Assembly: GCF_014201615.1 (NCBI RefSeq)
Contig: NZ_JACHEU010000001.1
Span: 1,259,631-1,323,630 of the forward strand
Direction of reading: 5' to 3'
Source: Aquamicrobium lusatiense
GTDB taxonomy: Bacteria > Pseudomonadota > Alphaproteobacteria > Rhizobiales > Rhizobiaceae
Length of the DNA stretch: 64,000 bases
Both the position numbers and the translations under genes were made by a program. The notes below the pieces were generated by a model. That model was not told where the DNA came from and made no database searches. It worked only from the letters and a program-made list of their open reading frames with translations. Below are positions 58,473 through 64,000 of the stretch, piece by piece; the stretch's first letter is position 1; every line of letters starts with the position of its first letter.

Positions 58473-61400
58473 ACATTTCTTCACCGCGCAATGCGATCGC
58501 CAGTTTCTTCATCGCGCGTCCGGTGTTTGCGATCGTTCTGGCCATTGGCGCCGTCCTCGGCGGACTTATGGGAATCAACTCACTATCGATCTCGCAATAT
58601 CCGGAGATCGCGCCCGTCACCATCCGCGTATCAGCCACATATACCGGTGCGACCGCCGATGCCGTTGAGAACTCGGTCACCCGGAAGATCGAGGGCGCCA
58701 TGACGGGTCTTGATGGCCTGCTCTACATGGAGTCGACATCCAGCACCGGCTCCGCCTCACTGTCTCTCACTTTTGCCAACGGCACCGATCCCGAGCTTGC
58801 GCAGGTCGAGGTTCAGAACAAGATTTCAACCGTCGAGTCCCAGCTTCCCGATGCAGTGCGTGACCGGGGTGTTCGCGTCAGCCGTTCCCCGTCGGGCATC
58901 CTGATGATCGGCAATATCGTCTCGCGGGACGGCCGCTATACCTCGTCTGAATTGTCCGACATCATGTCGAGCCGGATCGAGGAGCGCATTGAGAGGTTGG
59001 ACGGCGTGGGGTCGATCCAGTCCTTCGGTTCGGGCTACGCCATGCGTATCTGGCTCGATCCGTCAGCCATGCAGAAGTATCAGCTTGTGCCGGGTGACGT
59101 GACGGCGGCGATCGGGGCCCAGAACGTGCAGGTCGCTGCGGGTTCGATCGGTGCTGCGCCGGCCGTCAAGGGGCAGCAATTGAAGGCCAGCATTGTCGCG
59201 CGAACGCAGATGACGTCGGCGGAAGAGTTCGAACGGATCATCCTGAAGACCGACGAAGACGGCTCAGTGGTGCGTCTCGCCGATGTAGCCCGTATCGAAA
59301 TCGGCCTTGAGACCTATGGCCAGAGCTCCACCTTCAACGGTTTGCCGGCTGCGGGCTTCGGTGTGCAGCTTGCCTCGGGCGCCAACGCGATCTCCACAGC
59401 ACAACTCGTTCATGCCGAGCTTGACAGCCTCGCCGGAGCGCTGCCGGAGGGAGTTGAGATCGCCTATTCTTACGAGACTACGCCTTTCGTCGAACTGTCG
59501 ATCGAGAAGGTGGTGGAAACTCTGATCGAGGCGATCATACTTGTCTTCCTCGTACTGCTGCTTTTCCTGCAGAACCTGCGCGCAACGCTTATTCCGATGA
59601 TTGCCGTCCCGGTCGTGCTTCTGGGCACGTTCGGAGTGCTGGCGGCGCTCGGCTATTCCATCAACATGCTCACCATGTTCGCCATGGTGCTGGCCATCGG
59701 TCTTCTGGTCGACGACGCCATCGTCGTGGTCGAGAATGTCGAGCGCATCATGCGCGACGAGAAGCTTTCCGCGCGCGAGGCGACCGAGAAATCCATGGGC
59801 GAGATCACCGGCGCGCTCGTCGGCATCGGGCTGGTGTTGACCGCCGTCTTCATCCCTATGGCGTTCTTCTCCGGCTCCGTTGGTGTCATCTACCGGCAAT
59901 TCTCGGTGACGATTGCCAGCGCGATGATCCTGTCGGTGCTGGTTGCGATTATCCTGACGCCGGCCCTGTGCGCGTTGATGCTCAAGCCCGCGCATGACGG
60001 ACTCCTGGCCCGATGGCTCGGATGGTTCGAACGTGGTTTCACGCGCATCACCGGTGGTTATGTCGGCGCCGTCGCAGGGCTCGTCGTACGTCCGTTGCGT
60101 ATGTTCGCGGTATTCGGCGTTCTTCTGGCGGCAGCATGGGGCCTCTTTACGCAGCTTCCATCCTCCTTCCTTCCGGAAGAGGACCAGGGTGTGCTGATGA
60201 CCCAGATCACGTTGCCAGACGGCGCCAATGCCGCGCGCACGCAGGCTGTCATCGATATGGTCGAGGACTACTACCTGACTTATGAGAAAGATGCGGTCCA
60301 GAGCACGTTCATGAGCCTCGGCTTCAGCTTTGGGGGCAGCGGCGAGAATGCAGCCATGGGCTTCATCCGTCTCAAGGATTTCGACCAGCGGACCGATCCG
60401 GCTCTCTCGGCTACCGCCGTGGCCCAACGCGCGTCGGCCCATTTCCGGCAGATCCGCGACGCGCAGGTCTTCGTTCTGTCCCCGCCGGCGATCCAGGGTC
60501 TGGGCCAGAGCAGCGGATTTTCGATGTATCTGGAAGATACAGGCAACGAGGGTCGTTCCGCGTTGATTGCTGCCAGCAACACGCTGGCCGACAATGCTGC
60601 CGGCAACTCGGTGATTGCTAACATTCGCGGCAACACGCGTACACTTGAAGCCCAGCTCAAGATCGAGATCGATCAGGAAAAGGCCGGGGCGATGGGCATC
60701 GACCTTTCAGCGATTGACAGCCTGATAAACACTGTCTTCTCCGGAACCAATGTCAACGACTTTGTCCATAACGGTGAGATCAAGCCTGTCTATGTGCAGG
60801 CGGATGCACCCTTCAGGATGCAGCCTGAAGACCTGAACCGCTGGTATGTGAAGAACAACAGCGGCGAGATGGTGCCATTCTCGGCATTCGCCACAACCCA
60901 ATGGGTGCAGGGGTCGCCCTCGTTGGCGCGCTTCAACGGTACGGCGGCCATCTCCCTCAGTGGACAGGCCGGACCAGGATCGAGCTCCGGCGAGGCGATG
61001 ACCGAGGCTGAAAGGCTGGTGGCGGAACTGCCCGGCGGTTATTCGGCCTCGTGGTCGGGTCTGTCCTATCAGGAACGGCTGGCGGGTTCACAGGCCGCGA
61101 TGCTCTATGCCGTCTCGCTGCTGGTCGTCTTTCTCTGCCTCGCCGCACTTTACGAAAGCTGGTCGATCCCGCTTTCGGTGATCATGGCGGTTCCGGTCGG
61201 CGTGTTCGGCGCTCTGTTGGCGGCCTGGATGTTCGACCAGTCGAACGACGTTTATTTCAAGGTTGGTCTGCTCACTACGATAGGTCTTACCGCCAAGAAC
61301 GCAATCCTGATCGTGGAATTTGCCAAAGATCTGATGGAACGGGGTCACAGCGCCATCGAAGCCGTGGTCGAGGCCGCACGGTTGCGTTTGCGCCCAATCG

Positions 61401-61630
61401 TTATGACCTCGCTTGCCTTCGTTCTTGGTGTAACGCCACTGGCGACTGCGAGCGGGGCGGGATCGGCAGCGCAGAACGCGATCGGTATAGGCGTGATGGG
61501 GGGCATGATTGCTGCCACCATTCTCGGAATCTTCTTTGTACCGTTGCTCTTTGCGACTGTTGCAAGGGTGAATGCAAGATTGAAAGGCGGCCGTCAGGGT
61601 AAGACCCTGCCGCAAACTTCCGAGACATGA
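58469..61630 (+). CDS. RND multidrug efflux permease (AcrB/MexB, HAE1 family)
   Basis: 1053 residues with the 12-helix/two-porter-loop plan of HAE1 pumps. N-terminus FFIARPVFAIVLAIGAVLGG, porter-domain YPEIAPVTIRVSATYTGA, and TM4 with the proton-relay Asp-Asp (AIGLLVDDAIVVVENVERIM). The second half repeats the plan, with the lysine-containing GLTAKNAILIVEFAKDL (TM10). It exports drugs and other amphiphiles by proton antiport from the inner membrane. Specific substrates cannot be read. Confidence 0.95.
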   Translation: MNISSPRNAIASFFIARPVFAIVLAIGAVLGGLMGINSLSISQYPEIAPVTIRVSATYTGATADAVENSVTRKIEGAMTGLDGLLYMESTSSTGSASLSLTFANGTDPELAQVEVQNKISTVESQLPDAVRDRGVRVSRSPSGILMIGNIVSRDGRYTSSELSDIMSSRIEERIERLDGVGSIQSFGSGYAMRIWLDPSAMQKYQLVPGDVTAAIGAQNVQVAAGSIGAAPAVKGQQLKASIVARTQMTSAEEFERIILKTDEDGSVVRLADVARIEIGLETYGQSSTFNGLPAAGFGVQLASGANAISTAQLVHAELDSLAGALPEGVEIAYSYETTPFVELSIEKVVETLIEAIILVFLVLLLFLQNLRATLIPMIAVPVVLLGTFGVLAALGYSINMLTMFAMVLAIGLLVDDAIVVVENVERIMRDEKLSAREATEKSMGEITGALVGIGLVLTAVFIPMAFFSGSVGVIYRQFSVTIASAMILSVLVAIILTPALCALMLKPAHDGLLARWLGWFERGFTRITGGYVGAVAGLVVRPLRMFAVFGVLLAAAWGLFTQLPSSFLPEEDQGVLMTQITLPDGANAARTQAVIDMVEDYYLTYEKDAVQSTFMSLGFSFGGSGENAAMGFIRLKDFDQRTDPALSATAVAQRASAHFRQIRDAQVFVLSPPAIQGLGQSSGFSMYLEDTGNEGRSALIAASNTLADNAAGNSVIANIRGNTRTLEAQLKIEIDQEKAGAMGIDLSAIDSLINTVFSGTNVNDFVHNGEIKPVYVQADAPFRMQPEDLNRWYVKNNSGEMVPFSAFATTQWVQGSPSLARFNGTAAISLSGQAGPGSSSGEAMTEAERLVAELPGGYSASWSGLSYQERLAGSQAAMLYAVSLLVVFLCLAALYESWSIPLSVIMAVPVGVFGALLAAWMFDQSNDVYFKVGLLTTIGLTAKNAILIVEFAKDLMERGHSAIEAVVEAARLRLRPIVMTSLAFVLGVTPLATASGAGSAAQNAIGIGVMGGMIAATILGIFFVPLLFATVARVNARLKGGRQGKTLPQTSET

Positions 61631-61646
61631 GGGTACGGTTTTCGTG

Positions 61647-63143
61647 ATGCGTATAAGAGCAGCGAGTGCGTGCAGCAGGCGCGGGAAAGCATTGTTGGTG
61701 GTCGTCCTGACGGCGCTCGTTAACAGCGGCTGCGTTGTCGGGCCGGACTATCAAAAGCCGGATATCGCACTCCCACTTCATTGGGCGAGTGCTGGCAAAA
61801 CGGCATCGTCGCGGCCGCCGGAACTGTCGAAATGGTGGCGCAGGCTCAACGATCAGACACTTGATATGCTGATCGAGGAGGCCGTTGCCGGGAATCTCGA
61901 TGTCGCCGGCTCGAGGGCGCGAATCCGCGAGGCGCGCGCCAGCTACCGGCAAAATGTCGGCGCGCTGTTCCCGTCTGCCGATGGCTCGGCGTCCGCGACA
62001 CGCAACCGCAGTGCTGCGTCGGCGACGGGTGCAGCCGAAACCTACAGCCAATACAGATCCGGCTTTGATGCAAGTTGGGAGATTGACCTGTTTGGCGGCA
62101 AACGCCGGGCAGTCGAGGCTGCACGTTACGGCATGGATGCGGCAGAAGAGGAGTTGCGCGCCACACTCCTGTCGCTGATTGGGGATGTGGCCTCAAATTA
62201 TGTCGAGGCGCGGGGCTATCAGGCCCGTATCGCGCTTGCCCGCCGCACCGCTACCTCACAGCGTGAGACGGTGGCGCTTACCCGCACGCGCCTCGAGGCG
62301 GGGGCGGCATCGGCCGTGGACGTTGCCAACTCCTCGGGGCAGGCATCCAATACAGAGGCGAACATTCCGACCCTCGAAGCCGCATATGCCCAGGCGGTTC
62401 ATCGCCTGTCGGTGCTGACCGGACGTCCGCCTGCATCTCTGGCAGACCGGATGAAGAAGTCCGCGCCGATTCCGGGTCCGAAACTACCGATCCCGACAGG
62501 TATTCCTGCCGACATCCTTCTAACCCGACCCGATGTACGCCTTGCCGAGCGTCAATATGCGCAGGCAACTGCGAAGATCGGGCAGGCCGAGGCCGAGCGG
62601 TATCCTGGGATCAGTCTGACCGGCAATATCGCAACCACAGGGCTTAATCTCGGTGACCTCGGCAGGAGCTCGTCGATAAGCTGGTCGTTCGGGCCGTCCC
62701 TGAGCGTGCCGATCTTCAATGCCGGGCAACTCGCGGCCGCGGCCGACGTTGCGAGAGCGCAGCGCGACCAGTACTTCGTTGCGTGGCGCGCGTCAGTGCT
62801 TACGGCGTTGGAGGACGTCGAAAACGCTACCGTCTCGCTCTCCCTGGAACGGGTTCGCAACGGCAGGCTGGCGACCTCTGTCCGGCATTATCGCGATGGA
62901 GCCTCGCTGGCCAGAACCCTGTACCAGTCGGGCTCGACGAGCTTCCTCGAGCTCCTCGAAGCGGAACGATCCCTCTATTCGGCCGAGGACGCCCTGATCC
63001 AGAGCCGCGTGTCGATCGCTACCGACTATATCGCGCTCAACAAAGCACTCGGTGGGGGCTGGGACGGGTATGTCGACAGCACGAAACCGGAAATTTTAGA
63101 TGCAAACCAGGGGCCGCGTCTCGCTGGCTCTGTCCGCAACTGA
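61647..63143 (+). CDS. RND outer-membrane channel lipoprotein (OprM/NodT family)
   Basis: 498 residues from the ATG at 61647 (a GTG at 61644 is the alternative). Lipobox LVNSGC, then GPDYQKPDIALP, which is typical of the NodT/OprM family. Two TolC-like repeats follow (coiled-coil helices, e.g. EAARYGMDAAEEELRATLLS, and FGPSLSVPIFNAGQLAAAAD). It forms the trimeric channel completing the tripartite pump. 16 bp after the permease gene. Confidence 0.92.
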   Translation: MRIRAASACSRRGKALLVVVLTALVNSGCVVGPDYQKPDIALPLHWASAGKTASSRPPELSKWWRRLNDQTLDMLIEEAVAGNLDVAGSRARIREARASYRQNVGALFPSADGSASATRNRSAASATGAAETYSQYRSGFDASWEIDLFGGKRRAVEAARYGMDAAEEELRATLLSLIGDVASNYVEARGYQARIALARRTATSQRETVALTRTRLEAGAASAVDVANSSGQASNTEANIPTLEAAYAQAVHRLSVLTGRPPASLADRMKKSAPIPGPKLPIPTGIPADILLTRPDVRLAERQYAQATAKIGQAEAERYPGISLTGNIATTGLNLGDLGRSSSISWSFGPSLSVPIFNAGQLAAAADVARAQRDQYFVAWRASVLTALEDVENATVSLSLERVRNGRLATSVRHYRDGASLARTLYQSGSTSFLELLEAERSLYSAEDALIQSRVSIATDYIALNKALGGGWDGYVDSTKPEILDANQGPRLAGSVRN

Positions 63144-63204
63144 CGAAATGAGAACGCAACAGCCGACATCGTCGGTAGAGCCGCCGGTAAAGAAAGCATA
63201 ATCC

Positions 63205-64000
63205 GTGAAAGCTGGAAGAATAATTGTAGCTGTCCTCGTGGCCAGCGGCGTCGCCATTGCTGCGTACGCCGGTTGGAAGACATTTTTCACGCAGCAGAAG
63301 CCATCCCTCCTGACGGCTGCAGTCTCGCGCGGCGATGTAGAGGAAACGGTGCTTGCGACAGGTACCCTGAAACCTGTCAGACTGGTTGCGGTCGGCTCGC
63401 AGGTTTCCGGCCGTATCACTGCGGTAAAAGTCGAACTCGGGCAGTCTGTCAAAACGGGCGACCTCATCGCTGAAATCGATTCTGTATCGCAGCAGAACTC
63501 TCTGCGCACCGCTGAGGCTTCGCTCGCCAACCTGACCGCACAGCGACAGGAAAGGGAGTCGACACTCTCACTGAACGAACAGACGCTCACCCGGCAGGAG
63601 CAGATGCTGGCAAGAAGAGCTGTCTCTCAGGCAGACTATGACAATGCCGCCGCGGCTGTTGTGCAGACGCGTGCGCAAATTGCCGCGCTGGATGCCCAGA
63701 TAACTGCCGGTCAGGTCGCCATCGAGACCGCGCAGGCGAATCTCGGCTATACCCGCATAACAGCGCCGGTTGAGGGAACAGTGCTGGCGATCGTCAGCCA
63801 GGAAGGCCAGACCGTCAATGCTGTCCAGTCCACGCCGACCATTGTTATCCTGGGTCAGCTCGAAACTATGAAGGTGCGTGCCGAGATATCCGAAGCTGAT
63901 ATCGTCAAGGTCAAACCGGGCCAGCCTGTTTGGTTCACCATCGTCGGCGAGCCGGAAAACCGCTACAGTGCCACGCTCGAGTCGATCGAGCCGGCTCCGG
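63205..64000 (+). CDS. MacA-type periplasmic adaptor, cut by window edge
   Basis: 265 residues from the GTG at 63205 to the window end. One N-terminal membrane anchor (IIVAVLVASGVAIAAYAG), then TGTLKPVRLVAVGSQVSGRI at the first lipoyl half, a helical hairpin (TLTRQEQMLARRAVSQADYD), the second half NLGYTRITAPVEGTVLAIVS, and the beta-barrel start (VRAEISEADIVKVKPGQPVW). This order is that of MacA, the adaptor of MacB ABC exporters. A macB-like gene is expected just outside the window. Confidence 0.88.
   Translation, partial: MKAGRIIVAVLVASGVAIAAYAGWKTFFTQQKPSLLTAAVSRGDVEETVLATGTLKPVRLVAVGSQVSGRITAVKVELGQSVKTGDLIAEIDSVSQQNSLRTAEASLANLTAQRQERESTLSLNEQTLTRQEQMLARRAVSQADYDNAAAAVVQTRAQIAALDAQITAGQVAIETAQANLGYTRITAPVEGTVLAIVSQEGQTVNAVQSTPTIVILGQLETMKVRAEISEADIVKVKPGQPVWFTIVGEPENRYSATLESIEPAP

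Noticed and set aside
59264..60442. Leftward 392-codon frame opposite the RND permease
   Set aside because: His/Asp/Arg-rich antisense composition typical of shadows of membrane-protein genes in high-GC DNA.

Overview
The window looks like the chromosome of an alphaproteobacterium of the Hyphomicrobiales. The evidence is high GC, a methylcitrate operon next to a RamB/ScfR-type regulator, a rhizobial-style intergenic mosaic palindrome, and many small rhizobial protein families. A Phyllobacteriaceae or Brucellaceae host (Mesorhizobium, Nitratireductor, Ochrobactrum-like) is my inference, not a demonstrated identity.

Layout. 1-9735 is ordinary host chromosome: a truncated class III aminotransferase with an IclR regulator, a small secreted protein, the prpB-prpC-prpD-thioesterase propionate operon, its divergent regulator, and a BaiN-like flavoprotein. 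9872-9948 is a tRNA-Arg(CCG). A 48-bp copy of its 3' part recurs at 52841-52888, and these two copies bound a complete-looking siphovirus prophage of about 43 kb. 52950-53300 is a decayed IS5-type transposase. 53453-64000 is an efflux locus: two-component system, two small secreted proteins, a MexAB-OprM-type pump, and the start of a MacA-type adaptor.

Prophage. At the right end, integrase is followed by two divergent Arc-type regulators sharing three palindromic operators. A leftward early operon of tightly overlapping genes follows: excisionase-like HTH, helicase, Toprim primase, an initiator carrying five iterons, a ParB-like protein, a sigma-region-4-like protein, and a NusG-family antiterminator. 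Next is an AT-richer accessory block with a soluble protein plus a four-helix membrane protein (RexAB-like layout), an anchored protein and an HNH nuclease. The morphogenetic genes run leftward in HK97/lambda order: terS, terL, small membrane protein, portal, S49 protease, capsid, connectors, tail tube, frameshifted chaperones, tape measure with a muramidase domain, minor tail proteins, NlpC, J-like tip, three paralogous tail proteins, fiber. The lysis cassette (endolysin, overlapping spanins, holin-like) follows after a set of small rightward membrane-protein genes. The left end near the tRNA has an HNH protein and small accessory genes.

How it fits together. Arc-type repression probably holds the early operon silent. 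Once it is released, replication proteins act on iterons inside the initiator gene. The NusG-like protein and the sigma-4-like protein are the best candidates for switching on the long late transcript. The most interesting candidate system is the RexAB-like pair at 40179-41566, which could be a lysogen-encoded exclusion module.
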